Shown: positions 34,569 to 43,698, counted from the first letter of the stretch. The stretch: DNA of 64,000 bases from CAVTHK01 sp964552235 (GCA_964552235.1 CAZKGO010000017.1:1-64000); one strand, 5' to 3'. A program made the numbers and translations. The notes: generated from the letters alone by a model not told the origin.

Positions 34569-36113
34569 GTGAGCAGAACCGCCCGGGCCGCCGCACTCCT
34601 GCTCCTCGTGCTGCCTGCGGCGCTCGCGGCGCTGGCCGGCTGCGAGGCGCGCTCTCTCATCACCGCGGCCGAGATGCGGGCGCACGTGACTTACCTCGCC
34701 TCAGACGATCTCGACGGCAGGGAGACCGGCACGCCGGGCATCGCGGCAGCCGAGCGCTACATCGCCGGCGAGCTCGCGCGCTCGGGCCTGAAGCCGCTTC
34801 CGGGGCGTGAGACCTTCTTTGTCGACTTCGTCCTCTACCGTCATACCTACGACCCGACCACGACGGCTCTCGCGTTCGCGCGCGGCGAGGAGCGGACGAC
34901 CGCGGATCTCGGAGTCGGCTTTCGCCCGTTCTGGTTCTCGCGGATCGGCAGGGCCGAGGCCCGGGTGGTGTTCGCGGGATACGGCATCACCGCACCCGAG
35001 CACGGGTGGGATGACTACGAAGGTCTCGACGCCCGGGGCCGGATCGTCCTGGTGCTCCGCCATGAGCCTGCCCACGACGAACCGGCCAGCCGCTTCGCGG
35101 GAAAGGAGTACACGCGCCACGCCCTGTTCGTGACCAAGGCGCGCAACGCCCTGGCCCACGGAGCCGCAGGGCTCATCCTCTTCACCGACCCCGCTTCGAG
35201 CGAATCGGGCGCCGATGACCTGCGCGTCAGCGGCAACCTGAGCCTTGACCCCACCGCGCGCGCAGGCGGCGGCGAGACCGTGCCCCTGCTGGCCGCCCAC
35301 GTCTCGAGAGACATCGCCGCGTGGCTGGTGGCGCCGAGCGGACATTCGCTGGAGAGCCTTCAAAAGGCCGTGGACTCCGGCACGCGGCCGCGGGAGATCT
35401 CACTCGGCGGGCTCACGGCGTCGATGGCGATCGGTGGCTCCACGGCCGCGGCGCAGGAGGTGGCAGCGCGCAACGTGGCGGGTTTCCTGCGGGGCGGCGA
35501 TCCCGAGCTGGCCGACGAGTGGATCGTGGTGGGCGCTCATCACGACCACCTGGGATCGATCCCGCGCACGGCCGGCGACGGCATCTTCAACGGAGCCGAC
35601 GACAACGCCTCGGGCGTTTCGGCGGTGCTCGAGCTGGCCGAGCGCTTTGCGGCGATGCGGCCGGCTCCGGCGCGCAGCATCGTATTCATGACGTTCTCGG
35701 CCGAAGAGGCGGGGCTGTTCGGATCGCGGGCGGTGTTCGAGCGCGACCTGCTGCCGCGGCAGCGCATCCGCTTCATGCTCAACCTGGACATGATCGGCCG
35801 CAACGCGGAGGAGCCGGTGCGGGTCTCGGGCCAGGGAGTCGACGAGCGGCTGCGCGCGCAGCTGGAGGCCGCGGCCGAGGCGCTGGACCTCAAGTGGACG
35901 TTCGCGGGGTCGGGGCCGGGCTCGGCCAACAGCGACTACGGCCCCTTTATGGAGGCGGGGATCCCTTTCTTGTCGTTCTTCACCGGCGAGCACGCCGACT
36001 ACCACGAAGTCAGCGACCATGCCGACCGGCTGGAGTACCGCCGCATGGAGCACCTCGTGCGCTGGGTGGCCGAGGCGCTGGAAACAATCGCCTCGCGGCG
36101 CGACTCGCGGTAG
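34569..36113 (+). CDS. Lipid-anchored M28-family metallopeptidase
   Basis: A 514-residue exported peptidase. The signal peptide ends in a perfect lipobox LAGC (Cys25). A PA-like insertion at about 110-250 (FAGYGITAPEHGWDDYEGL) follows, then the M28 zinc core: GAHHDHLG, GADDNASG, FSAEEAGLFGSRA (catalytic and bridging Glu), NLDMIGRN and HADYHEVSDHADR. It is an aminopeptidase acting at the cell surface or periplasm. The start is GTG 34569. About 120 nt after its stop lies the second assembly gap. Confidence 0.92.
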   Translation: MSRTARAAALLLLVLPAALAALAGCEARSLITAAEMRAHVTYLASDDLDGRETGTPGIAAAERYIAGELARSGLKPLPGRETFFVDFVLYRHTYDPTTTALAFARGEERTTADLGVGFRPFWFSRIGRAEARVVFAGYGITAPEHGWDDYEGLDARGRIVLVLRHEPAHDEPASRFAGKEYTRHALFVTKARNALAHGAAGLILFTDPASSESGADDLRVSGNLSLDPTARAGGGETVPLLAAHVSRDIAAWLVAPSGHSLESLQKAVDSGTRPREISLGGLTASMAIGGSTAAAQEVAARNVAGFLRGGDPELADEWIVVGAHHDHLGSIPRTAGDGIFNGADDNASGVSAVLELAERFAAMRPAPARSIVFMTFSAEEAGLFGSRAVFERDLLPRQRIRFMLNLDMIGRNAEEPVRVSGQGVDERLRAQLEAAAEALDLKWTFAGSGPGSANSDYGPFMEAGIPFLSFFTGEHADYHEVSDHADRLEYRRMEHLVRWVAEALETIASRRDSR

Positions 36114-36159
36114 GACGGGGCCGGCAGCGGGGTCCCGCGGCCGGCCCCGCCGCGCCCAT

Positions 36160-36334
36160 CTACGTTGGGTTTTCCCCATAGAGGGCGGCGGTGACCCCCC
36201 CGGAGCGGGCGCTGGGGGGCGCGGGGTCGCCCCCGGNNNNNNNNNNGGGGGGGTTTAAACACGCGGCGGGGGGCGCGCGTGGGGTTTGGCGGGGGCGGGC
36301 GGGGGGGGGCCGGGCGCGCCCCGGCCGCGACCTT
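36160..36334. other. Assembly gap 2 with degraded duplicate contig ends
   Basis: Ten Ns lie at 36237-36246. The sequence left of them (36160-36236) is a G/C-distorted copy of 36331-36410, inside the small exported protein gene. The sequence right of them resembles the bases after the peptidase stop. The gap is therefore probably an unmerged overlap, and about 170 bases here are artificial. No gene should be called in it. Confidence 0.75.
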
Positions 36335-36769
36335 CTACTTGGGTTTGACCCCTTCGAGGGCGGCGATCACCGCCCTGGAGCTGGCGATGCTGGCCTCGTA
36401 GTCGCCCGCGTCGTAGCTCTTCTGGGCCGAGTCGAAGAGCGCATTCGCCTTGGCCCACGCCTCCGGGTAGGCGACGTCGGCCTTGATGCCCTTGGCGTAG
36501 CGGATCCGCTCGGCGGCCTGGTTCTTCCACGAATTGGCGCGCAGCTGCTGGATACGGGTCGCGGTCTCGCTCTCGGCCTGCGCGAGCAATTTCTGCGACT
36601 CCTCGGAGAGCTGAACCGACTTGTCGTATTCGCCCTGGTTGAGCGCCTGGTCGGCCTGCAGCTGCAGGTCGCGGGCCTTGAGGTAGTTGGGGTTGGTGCG
36701 CAGCAGGTCCTGGGCGCCGGCCGTCGCGACGACCGCGAGGAGGAGCGCGAAAATCACAGTTGCCTTCAT
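36335..36769 (-). CDS. Small exported helical protein, DUF4398/TPR-like
   Basis: A 144-residue protein with a cleavable signal peptide (ATVIFALLLAVVATAGAQ) and a helical mature part with tandem YDKSVQLSEESQKLL- and YEASIASSRAVIAAL-type repeats, as in TPR-like or DUF4398 envelope proteins. Its ATG 36769 overlaps the stop of the upstream lipoprotein gene as ATGA, so the two are co-translated and probably function together in the periplasm. The 3' end lies next to assembly gap 2, but the stop codon itself reads cleanly. The exact function is unknown. Confidence 0.72.
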   Translation of the reverse strand: MKATVIFALLLAVVATAGAQDLLRTNPNYLKARDLQLQADQALNQGEYDKSVQLSEESQKLLAQAESETATRIQQLRANSWKNQAAERIRYAKGIKADVAYPEAWAKANALFDSAQKSYDAGDYEASIASSRAVIAALEGVKPK

Positions 36770-37476
36770 CGAGTCGCCTCCGCTTTCTGAGCGTCCTCGG
36801 CCGCCTTGGCGCGGGCCTCGGCGTCGGCCAGCCCCTTGCGGGCGTCCGCGAGCGCCCGCTCCGCTCGGTCCTTCTTCACCCTGGTCTCCTCGTAAACCTT
36901 GACGAACTGCTCCCGGGCCTGGGAGTAGCCGTTGATGGCGGCCTCCTGGTCCCCGCTGCCCTCGCTGGCCACGGCCTTCTGGTAGACCGCCTCGGCCGCG
37001 GAGTACTCGTTCGCCATGGCGACCTGCGCCTTGATGGCCGTCGCGTTGTTGCGCACGGTTTCGACGTCCTGGCGGTTGCGGCGAACCATCTGCGTCAGCC
37101 CGTCCTGAAGGATCCTGCGGTAGCCGGCTGCCGCCGCCTCGATCGCCGTCTTGGCCGCGGCGTTGTCCTTGTTCATCTGCGCCTGGCCCTCTGCCAGCTT
37201 GCCATCGGCCGCCGCGAACTCCTGCGGGTACTGCTGCTCGAGCTTGAAGTACAGCACGCGGTCGCGCGACGCTTTGGCCTGGGCCAGTTCCGTCTCGGGC
37301 GCGGGCACTGCCGCGGGAGCCGGCGCCGGGGCGGGCGTCACCGCCGCGGGCGCGGGCGCCGGCGCTGCGGGCGCGGGAGCGGGCGCCGGGGTCGGCTCGA
37401 CGGCCGCGGGCTTCGACGCGCACGCGAAAAGCGCGAGCGCGAGGAGCACGGCCCCCGCTGCGAACACCATTCTCAT
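36766..37476 (-). CDS. Coiled-coil lipoprotein with Ala/Pro linker, DUF4398-like
   Basis: A 236-residue lipoprotein. The hydrophobic leader ends LFAC (Cys19). An Ala/Pro repeat linker (APAPAPA units, residues ~28-62) then spans the periplasm-facing anchor region. The rest is a long charged helix with ELAQAKASRDRV and AERALADARKGLADAEARA, strongly coiled-coil. It resembles DUF4398-type spirochaetal lipoproteins, but this is a pattern judgement. AGGAGG lies 8 nt before ATG 37476, and a GTG one codon earlier is possible. It is coupled to the downstream exported helical protein. Confidence 0.75.
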   Translation of the reverse strand: MRMVFAAGAVLLALALFACASKPAAVEPTPAPAPAPAAPAPAPAAVTPAPAPAPAAVPAPETELAQAKASRDRVLYFKLEQQYPQEFAAADGKLAEGQAQMNKDNAAAKTAIEAAAAGYRRILQDGLTQMVRRNRQDVETVRNNATAIKAQVAMANEYSAAEAVYQKAVASEGSGDQEAAINGYSQAREQFVKVYEETRVKKDRAERALADARKGLADAEARAKAAEDAQKAEATR

Positions 37477-37712
37477 CACGTCTTCCTCCTGTTTCCGCAG
37501 CTCGTCGCACGCATCCGCCCCGCAGGCCGGGCGCCGGCGGCTGTCGCCGCGTATTCTGCTGAAGCGGCCTTTCTCTGCATCATGCGGCAGGGCCCGGCAG
37601 ACCTTCGGCCCTCCCGCGGGCTCCGCCGCTCACCGACCGAAAACAGGGTAGCATGCGCCCCAGGGCCCGTCAACGCGGCGGCCGGCAGCGCCGGCCGGCG
37701 GACGCGGTCTTT

Positions 37713-37742
37713 TTGACAGGCGGCGGACGCGGTTCGTATACT
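37713..37742 (+). promoter_or_regulatory. Promoter of the MutS-like gene
   Basis: TTGACA (37713-37718), an 18-nt spacer and TATACT (37737-37742), the best sigma-70-type match in the window. ATG 37754 lies 11 nt after the -10, so the leader is only a few bases long. Confidence 0.7.
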
Positions 37743-37753
37743 CGCAGCTGTCG

Positions 37754-39418
37754 ATGGAAGGATTCAGCCTCCTGTGGCCGGCGGGCCTTGACACCGAGGC
37801 CCGCTGCGGCGCAACGAGCGGTCCGATCGCCGAAGACCTGCTCCTCGATCGCATCGGCGAAGCGATGGCCGGCGACGACTGCCCGCGCTCCCAGATCGTG
37901 GCCATGCTGCAGCGGCCGTGCCTCGATGCGCAGGCGATCACCTACCGCCAGGACATCGTCGCGGATTTCGACGAGGCGCCCGACCTGTCCGCCGAGATCG
38001 CCGCGTACCTGCCCCGCATCGCCGAGCTGGCCTACTTCACCGAAACGCGCAAGGCCGAAAGCTCGGCGCTGCGCCAGATGCTGTGGCGGCTCGGCGAGCT
38101 CGAGCTCTACGTCGAGTGCATCACGTCGCTGTCCCGGCTGCTGTCCGGCCGCGTCCGCTCGGCCGGGCTGCGCGCCCTCGCCCGCCTCGTCGAAGAGCGG
38201 CGCGAGGACCCGCTGTTCGAGAACCTGCGGCAGGAGCTGCCGCGCCTCGCGGCGGCGGTCAAGAAGCGCGCGAGCGTCACGGTGGGCATCAACCTCGACG
38301 AGCGGCTGCGGCCGGTCGAGGCGGCGCTGCTGTCGATCAACGAGCGGCGCGTCGGCGAGCGCTCGCTGCTCGCCCGGCTAATGGGCCGCGGCGGCGAGGA
38401 GAGCCTCAAGGGCCTGGGGCCCATGCACGCCAACGCGGCGCCCCGCGGTCCGGCCGCTCTCCCGCAGGTCGCGCTGCCCCTGGCGCCCCTGTTCCAGGAC
38501 CTCGACACCCTCCTGCAGTCGGTCTCCCGGCCGGTCGTGCGCGCTGTGGAGAAGTACGTGCGCCTCAACACGACTTTCCTCGCGGCCCTCGCTCCGGAGA
38601 TGGGCTTCTACCTCGGAGCCCACAGGCTGGCCAGGCTCGTGCGCGGCATGGGGCTGCCGCTCGTGCGGCCGGAGATACGGCCGATGCGCGAGCGCGTCTT
38701 CCGCGCCCGCGGCTTCTACAACCTGGCGATGGCGCTGCGTTTTCACGCCGCCGACCCTGGCAACCTGGCGTCGCGGATCGTGCGCAACGACGTGAGCCTC
38801 GATGCTGAGGCCTCCATCTTCGTGCTGACCGGCCCCAACCGCGGCGGCAAGACCACCTACGCGCAGGGCATCGGCATCGCCCAGGCCCTGGCCCAGGCCG
38901 GGCTGCCGGTGCCCGCCGAGGCGGCCTCCCTCAGCCCTGTCGATGCCATCGTGACGCACTTTCCCCGCGCCGAGCGGGGCGACCTGGAGGTCGGCCGCCT
39001 GGGCGAAGAGGCGGCCCGGATCGCCGCCATCTTCTCGACGGTCACCCGTCACAGCCTCGTGCTGCTCAACGAGTCACTGTCGAGCACGAGCCCCGGCGAG
39101 AGCCTCTACCTGGCCGAGGACATCGTGCGCGCCTTCAGGCTGGTCGGCTGCCGGGCGGTGTTCGCGACTCACCTGCACGAGCTGGCCGCCAGGGCCGACG
39201 ACATCAACCGGGAGACCGCCGGCGACAGCGTCGTCGTCAGCGTCGTCGCCGGAGCGGAATCGACCCCGCCGGGATCGAACAACGGCGAGGCGCGGCGCAC
39301 CTACCGCATCGAGGTCGGCCCTCCGGCGGGGCGCAGCTTTGCCCGCGACATCGCTAACCGGCACGGCATCAGCTTCGACAAGCTGCTGTCGACCCTCAAG
39401 GCGCGGGGCGTGGTCTGA
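37754..39418 (+). CDS. MutS-family ATPase domain protein
   Basis: A 554-residue MutS-related protein. The N-terminal two thirds are helical and resemble the MutS core/lever region. The C-terminal ATPase has Walker A GPNRGGKTT, AEAASLSPVDAIVTHFPRAE, and a Walker B with LLNESLSSTSPGE where canonical MutS has DE(I/L)GRGTS. The following FATHLHELAARAD fits MutS. There is no N-terminal mismatch-binding domain (no FxE), so it is not MutS itself. It is probably a MutS-paralogue acting on DNA junctions or structure. It starts at ATG 37754. Confidence 0.85.
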   Translation: MEGFSLLWPAGLDTEARCGATSGPIAEDLLLDRIGEAMAGDDCPRSQIVAMLQRPCLDAQAITYRQDIVADFDEAPDLSAEIAAYLPRIAELAYFTETRKAESSALRQMLWRLGELELYVECITSLSRLLSGRVRSAGLRALARLVEERREDPLFENLRQELPRLAAAVKKRASVTVGINLDERLRPVEAALLSINERRVGERSLLARLMGRGGEESLKGLGPMHANAAPRGPAALPQVALPLAPLFQDLDTLLQSVSRPVVRAVEKYVRLNTTFLAALAPEMGFYLGAHRLARLVRGMGLPLVRPEIRPMRERVFRARGFYNLAMALRFHAADPGNLASRIVRNDVSLDAEASIFVLTGPNRGGKTTYAQGIGIAQALAQAGLPVPAEAASLSPVDAIVTHFPRAERGDLEVGRLGEEAARIAAIFSTVTRHSLVLLNESLSSTSPGESLYLAEDIVRAFRLVGCRAVFATHLHELAARADDINRETAGDSVVVSVVAGAESTPPGSNNGEARRTYRIEVGPPAGRSFARDIANRHGISFDKLLSTLKARGVV

Positions 39419-39444
39419 AAAGGTCGCGGAAGCCGGCCTTCCGC

Positions 39445-40032
39445 TCAGCGCATCCGCGCCAGCTGAGCATGGCGCGGGCAGCCGACAAGATGGTCGTTGA
39501 CGACTCCGACCGCCTGCAGGAACGCATAGACGATGGTGCTGCCGACGAATCGAAAGCTGCGCTTCTTGAGGTCCTTCGAGATGAGGTCCGACAGGGGGCT
39601 GGTGGACGGGACCTCGGCGAGGGCGCGGAACCTGTTGCGCACGGGCCTGCCGTCGACGAAGCCCCAGAGGTAGCGGTCAAAGCTCCCGTGCTCCCCGGCG
39701 GTCTCGAGAAAGGCCCGGGCGTTGCTGATCGCGGCCTCGATCTTGAGCCGGTTGCGCACGATCGCGGGGTCGGCGAGCAGGCGGGCTATCCGCGCATCGC
39801 CGTAACGGGCCACGCGGCGAGGCTCGAAGCCGTCAAAGGCCCGCCTGTAGGCTTCGCGCTTGCGGAGGATCGTGCTCCATGAGAGGCCGGCCTGGGCGCC
39901 TTCGAGGATCAGGAGCTCGAAGAGACCGAAGTCGTCGTGGAGAGGGACTCCCCACTCCGTGTCGTGATAGGCAATCATGAGAGGATCGCTGCCGGCCCAG
40001 CCGCAGCGGCCGCTTTCCCGGCGTGAGGGCAT
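39445..40032 (-). CDS. tag: DNA-3-methyladenine glycosylase I
   Basis: A 195-residue Tag-family glycosylase that removes 3-methyladenine from DNA. The family signature CGWAGSDPLMIAYHDTEWG supplies zinc Cys and His. The middle LEGAQAGLSWSTILRKREAY and the zinc-binding HLVGCPRH end are present. The usual length is about 190. The start is ATG 40032, with TTG 40050 as a longer alternative. It is convergent with the MutS-like gene, 26 nt apart. Both are DNA-repair genes, but they lie on opposite strands. Confidence 0.93.
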   Translation of the reverse strand: MPSRRESGRCGWAGSDPLMIAYHDTEWGVPLHDDFGLFELLILEGAQAGLSWSTILRKREAYRRAFDGFEPRRVARYGDARIARLLADPAIVRNRLKIEAAISNARAFLETAGEHGSFDRYLWGFVDGRPVRNRFRALAEVPSTSPLSDLISKDLKKRSFRFVGSTIVYAFLQAVGVVNDHLVGCPRHAQLARMR

Positions 40033-40118
40033 GCGTGCTTCCGCCGCCAAGATCGCGAGAAACCGGCTGCCGGGTCAAGGGAGCCGCACCGGATGGGACC
40101 CGCGCCGAGACGCGCCGC

Positions 40119-40853
40119 CTACGCCCGCACCTCGACCCCCTCGCCGAGCCCGCGCGCCAGGCGCTCGAGCAGCTCCCTCGAACACGAAGGCTCGGTTGAT
40201 ACGGCGGGAGCGAGGGTGCGGCCCCCGACAAAGGGCTGCAGCACCCATCGGCGGGCCGGACGTCCTGCGCCCCGATCGCCGCCCGGCCACCCTGCAGATC
40301 TCAGCCAGGCGGCGATGGCCATCAGCTCCTCGCGGCCGTGCAGTCCCGGCACCACGGTGGTGCGCAGCTCGCCATCGACCGCAGCGCAGGCGAGCAGCCG
40401 CAGCGAGGCGGAGACCCGCTCGACCAGGTCCGCCGACGGGACGCCCGTCGCGCGGCTGTAGAGCTCCGCGTCGGCAGGCGCCTTGACGTCGAGGGCGACG
40501 TGGTCGAGCAGCCGCTGCTCCAGGAGCCGGGCCAGCGTCTGAGGGTGGGTGCCGTTGGTCTCAAGCCCTGTCAGCAGCCCGCGCTCCCTGACCTTTCGCA
40601 GGAAGCTCTCGAGCCCGCAGCTCAGGCAGGGCTCCCCTCCCGTGACGACCACGGCCTCATGCAGCTTGCGGTTTCCGTCCAGGTAGGCGAGCACCTGCGC
40701 CTCCCCGATCGCCCCCTCCCCGGCCCGCCCCAGGGCGAGCTGCGGGTTGTAGCACCACGGGCAGCGCAGGTTGCAGCCGCTCACAAAGAGCACCGTCGCG
40801 ATGCGGCCGGGGAACTCGATCAGCGACGTCTTCTGCCAGCCCTGAAAGACCAC
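40119..40853 (-). CDS. nrdG: Anaerobic ribonucleotide reductase activating protein
   Basis: A 244-residue radical SAM activase. The CX3CX2C cluster is in SGCNLRCPWCYNPQ, followed by VVTGGEPCLSC and LETNGT (radical SAM GGE and strand-5 regions) and VALDVKAP. It generates the glycyl radical on NrdD using S-adenosylmethionine. GTG 40853 lies 18 nt after the nrdD stop, so it is the last gene of the nrdR-nrdD-nrdG operon. It is longer than E. coli NrdG (154), as in archaeal/Thermotoga-type activases. Confidence 0.93.
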   Translation of the reverse strand: MVFQGWQKTSLIEFPGRIATVLFVSGCNLRCPWCYNPQLALGRAGEGAIGEAQVLAYLDGNRKLHEAVVVTGGEPCLSCGLESFLRKVRERGLLTGLETNGTHPQTLARLLEQRLLDHVALDVKAPADAELYSRATGVPSADLVERVSASLRLLACAAVDGELRTTVVPGLHGREELMAIAAWLRSAGWPGGDRGAGRPARRWVLQPFVGGRTLAPAVSTEPSCSRELLERLARGLGEGVEVRA

Positions 40854-40871
40854 GTGCGCCCGGGCGCAGCC

Positions 40872-43082
40872 TCAGGCGCGCGCCGGCTCGGCCGCGGCGG
40901 CTCCCGCGCCAGCCGAGCTCTCGCCGCCGCGAGCCTGCGGCGCCGCAGCCGCGCCGCAGCTGCGGGCTGCTTCGAGCTGCCGGTCGAAGGTCCTGCGGTC
41001 CCTGAACTCCTCCTGCTTGCCCTCGTTCCACTGGTCCACGGGCCGCAGGTACCCGACCGAACGCGACCAGACCTCGCAGGTCTCGCCGCAGGTCGGGCAG
41101 GTCGCCTGCTCGCCGGCGAGGTAGCCGTGGTTGGGGCAGATGGAAAAGGTGGGCGTCAGCGTGTAGTAGGGCAGGTGGAAGTTCTCGGCGATCGAGCGCA
41201 CCAGCCGCTTCGTGGCTGCGGTCGAGGGCATCCTCTCGCCGAGGAAGCCGTGCAGCACCGTGCCGCCGGTGTATCGCGTCTGCAGCGGGTCCTGCAGGCG
41301 CAGCGCCTCGAAGATGTCGTCGGTGCACCCGACAGGCAGCTGGGTGCTGTTGGTGTAGTAGGGCACCTCGCGGGCGCGGCCGTTCAGCGTCTGGTTGTAG
41401 ATCCGGATGCCGGGGTTGCGCCTGGAGTCGATGCGGGCCAGGCGGTAGCTGGTGCCCTCGGCCGGCGTCGCCTCGAGGTTGTAGATCTCGTCGCTTTCCT
41501 CCTGGTAGGCCAGCAGGCGCGCCCGCATAAAGTCCAGGGTGCGCACCGCCAGCGCGATCCCCTGTTCAGTCGTGATGTCCTTGCCGATCAGGTTCAGGAG
41601 CGCGTCGTTCATCCCGACGACGCCGATCGTCGAGAAGTGGTTGCGCCAGTAGGCGCCGGTCGCCTCCTTGACCGAGCGCAGGTAGAACATGCTGTAGGGG
41701 TAGAGGCCGCGGTCGGTGAACTGCTCGAGGACCTTGCGCTTGATCGAAAGGCTGTCGCGGGCGATGTCCATGTGGGCGCCGATGATCTGGAAGAACTCCT
41801 CGGGCGAGGCGGCCTGGAAGGCGTAGCGCGGCAGGTTGAGCGTGACGACGCCGATCGAGCCGGTGAGCGGGTTGGCGCCGAAGAGCCCTCCGCCCCGCTT
41901 GGCGAGAGTGCGGTTGTCCAGGCGCAGCCTGCAGCACATGCTGCGCACGTCGTCGGGCTTGAGATCGGAGTTGATGAAGTTGGAGAAGTAAGGGATGCCG
42001 TACCTGGCCGTCATCTCCCACAGCGGCTCAAGGTTCGGGTTGTCCCACTGGAACTCGCGCGTGAGGTTGTAGGTGGGAATCGGGAAGGTGAAGGGCCGGC
42101 CGTTGGCGTCGCCCGCGCACATGGTCTCGGCAAAGGCGCGGTTGATCATGTCCATCTCGCGCTGGAACTGGCCGTAGGTGCGTTCCTGCGGCTCCCCGCC
42201 GATGATCACCGGCTCGCCGGCCAGGTGGGCCGGCGCCACCAGGTCCATCGTCACGTTGGTGAAGGGCGTCTGGAAGCCCACTCGCGTGGGCACGTTCATG
42301 TTGTAGAGGAACTTCTGGACCAGGTGCCGCACCTGCTCGTAGGTGAGGCCGTCGTAGGCCGCAAAGGGGGCAAGGAGTGTGTCGAAGTTGGAGAACGCCT
42401 GCGCACCGGCGGCTTCGCCCTGAAGGGTATAGAGGAAATTGACCACCTGCATCAGGGCCACGTCGAAATGCCGCGCCGGGCGGCTTTCGACCTTGCCCTT
42501 GACTCCCCTGAATCCCTCGCGCAGCAGGTCCTGCAGGTCCCAGCCGACGCAGTAGGGCCCGAGGGTGCCCAGGTCGTGGATGTGGAAGGCCCCCGACTCG
42601 TGGGCCTCGCGCACCTCCCGCGGGTAGATCGAGGCGAGCCAGTAGTTGCTGATCACCTTCTGCGTGATGTGGACGTTGAGGCCCTGCAGCGAGTAGGTCA
42701 TGTTCGAGTTCTCGCGAACCCGCCAGTCCATCTCGTCGAGGTAGTCGTCCACGATGGTGATGTCCCGCAGCAGCCGGCTCGCTTCCCGGATGTTCTTGTG
42801 CTGCTCGCGGTACAGGATGTAGGCCTTGGCTGTGCGGGCGGCACCGGCCTCGATCAGGACCTTCTCCACGACGTCCTGCACGTGCTCGACCGAGGGCACC
42901 CCGCCCGGCTCATAGCTGCGGCCGAGGGTCCTCACCACTTCCGCGGCGAGAGCCTCGGCCCGCCGGCGATCCTTGCCGCCGACGGCCTGAGCCGCCTCCC
43001 AGATGGCCTGGGTGATCTTTCTCTGGTCGAACGCCACGATGCGTCCGTCGCGCTTCTTGATGCTCTCGAACGTCGGCTTCAC
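40872..43082 (-). CDS. nrdD: Anaerobic ribonucleoside-triphosphate reductase
   Basis: A 736-residue class III reductase. An N-terminal ATP-cone (residues ~5-95, KKRDGRIVAFDQRKITQAI) controls activity. The barrel contains HIHDLGTLGPYCVGWDLQ and FQTPFTNVTMDL. Near the C-terminus a four-Cys zinc site (FSICPNHGYLAG then CPTCGE) precedes the glycyl-radical region SVGYLRPVDQWNEGK. It makes dNTPs anaerobically, with NrdG as activase. GTG 43082 overlaps the nrdR stop by 4 nt (GTGA). Its presence with Rex indicates anaerobic or microaerobic growth. Confidence 0.96.
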   Translation of the reverse strand: MKPTFESIKKRDGRIVAFDQRKITQAIWEAAQAVGGKDRRRAEALAAEVVRTLGRSYEPGGVPSVEHVQDVVEKVLIEAGAARTAKAYILYREQHKNIREASRLLRDITIVDDYLDEMDWRVRENSNMTYSLQGLNVHITQKVISNYWLASIYPREVREAHESGAFHIHDLGTLGPYCVGWDLQDLLREGFRGVKGKVESRPARHFDVALMQVVNFLYTLQGEAAGAQAFSNFDTLLAPFAAYDGLTYEQVRHLVQKFLYNMNVPTRVGFQTPFTNVTMDLVAPAHLAGEPVIIGGEPQERTYGQFQREMDMINRAFAETMCAGDANGRPFTFPIPTYNLTREFQWDNPNLEPLWEMTARYGIPYFSNFINSDLKPDDVRSMCCRLRLDNRTLAKRGGGLFGANPLTGSIGVVTLNLPRYAFQAASPEEFFQIIGAHMDIARDSLSIKRKVLEQFTDRGLYPYSMFYLRSVKEATGAYWRNHFSTIGVVGMNDALLNLIGKDITTEQGIALAVRTLDFMRARLLAYQEESDEIYNLEATPAEGTSYRLARIDSRRNPGIRIYNQTLNGRAREVPYYTNSTQLPVGCTDDIFEALRLQDPLQTRYTGGTVLHGFLGERMPSTAATKRLVRSIAENFHLPYYTLTPTFSICPNHGYLAGEQATCPTCGETCEVWSRSVGYLRPVDQWNEGKQEEFRDRRTFDRQLEAARSCGAAAAPQARGGESSAGAGAAAAEPARA

Positions 43083-43549
43083 TGTCCCCCCCCTTGCAGT
43101 GCCTGCCGTTGCTTGAGCTCCGCGAGCTCCGCTTCGAATGACGCGATGTCCTCGAAGGCCCTGTAGACGCTGGCGAACCGGATGTACGCCACGTTGTCCA
43201 GCGCCTTGAGCCTCTCCATGACCAGCCTGCCTATCTCCGAGCTCGGCACCTCCTTGCTCTCCATGTGCATGAGAGCCAAGCTGATTTCGTCGGCCACCCG
43301 CTCGATCGTCTCGCGCGCGATCGGCCTCTTCTCGCAGGCCTTGAGCAGCCCTGCGAGGATCTTGTCGCGGTCAAAGGTCTCCCGCCGCCCGTCCTTCTTG
43401 ATGACCGAGATGCCCGTCAGCTCCACCCTCTCGTAGGTGGTGAAGCGCCGGGCGCACTTCAGACACTCGCGCCTGCGCCGGATCGCGTCGGCGCTCTCGC
43501 GCGAGTCTATGACCTTCGTTTCCTCGTGAAGGCAGTAGGGACATCTCAT
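43079..43549 (-). CDS. nrdR: Transcriptional repressor NrdR
   Basis: A 156-residue NrdR. The N-terminal zinc ribbon MRCPYCLHEETKVIDSR with a second C-x2-C (ECLKCARRF) binds DNA. The ATP-cone follows from about residue 48 (ISVIKKDGRRETFDRDKIL), sensing ATP/dATP. It represses ribonucleotide reductase genes. It lies directly upstream of and overlaps nrdD, an arrangement that makes nrdDG its obvious target. It starts at ATG 43549 with a leader of about 115 nt. Confidence 0.97.
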   Translation of the reverse strand: MRCPYCLHEETKVIDSRESADAIRRRRECLKCARRFTTYERVELTGISVIKKDGRRETFDRDKILAGLLKACEKRPIARETIERVADEISLALMHMESKEVPSSEIGRLVMERLKALDNVAYIRFASVYRAFEDIASFEAELAELKQRQALQGGGQ

Positions 43550-43650
43550 CGCTCGCCGGCTCGCACTGCCTCGCCCTCGGCAGCGCTCTGCACCGCCGGC
43601 CCGGTCGGCCTCGCACCCTGCCCGGCCTCCCGCGTTCCCGCGGTCGGCCC

Positions 43651-43668
43651 TATACCATATCTTGTAGT
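43651..43668. promoter_or_regulatory. Candidate NrdR box
   Basis: The minus-strand string CTACAAGATATGGTATAG is an imperfect palindrome (CTA..ATAT..TAG) of the size and centre of an NrdR box. It overlaps the expected transcription start of nrdR. Only one box is visible, whereas NrdR usually binds two. Confidence 0.4.
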
Positions 43669-43671
43669 CAC

Positions 43672-43698
43672 ATTATACCGTCGGCCACAAGAGTTCAA
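43672..43698 (-). promoter_or_regulatory. Promoter of the nrdR-nrdD-nrdG operon
   Basis: TATAAT on the minus strand (43677-43672) is a perfect -10. TTGAAC lies 15 nt upstream as a short-spaced -35. The operon leader from here to ATG 43549 is about 115 nt and contains the candidate NrdR box. Confidence 0.5.

Noticed and set aside
36191..36790. A plus-strand frame through the second gap
   Set aside because: It crosses the Ns and the degraded duplicate, and opposes the clear signal-peptide protein on the minus strand.
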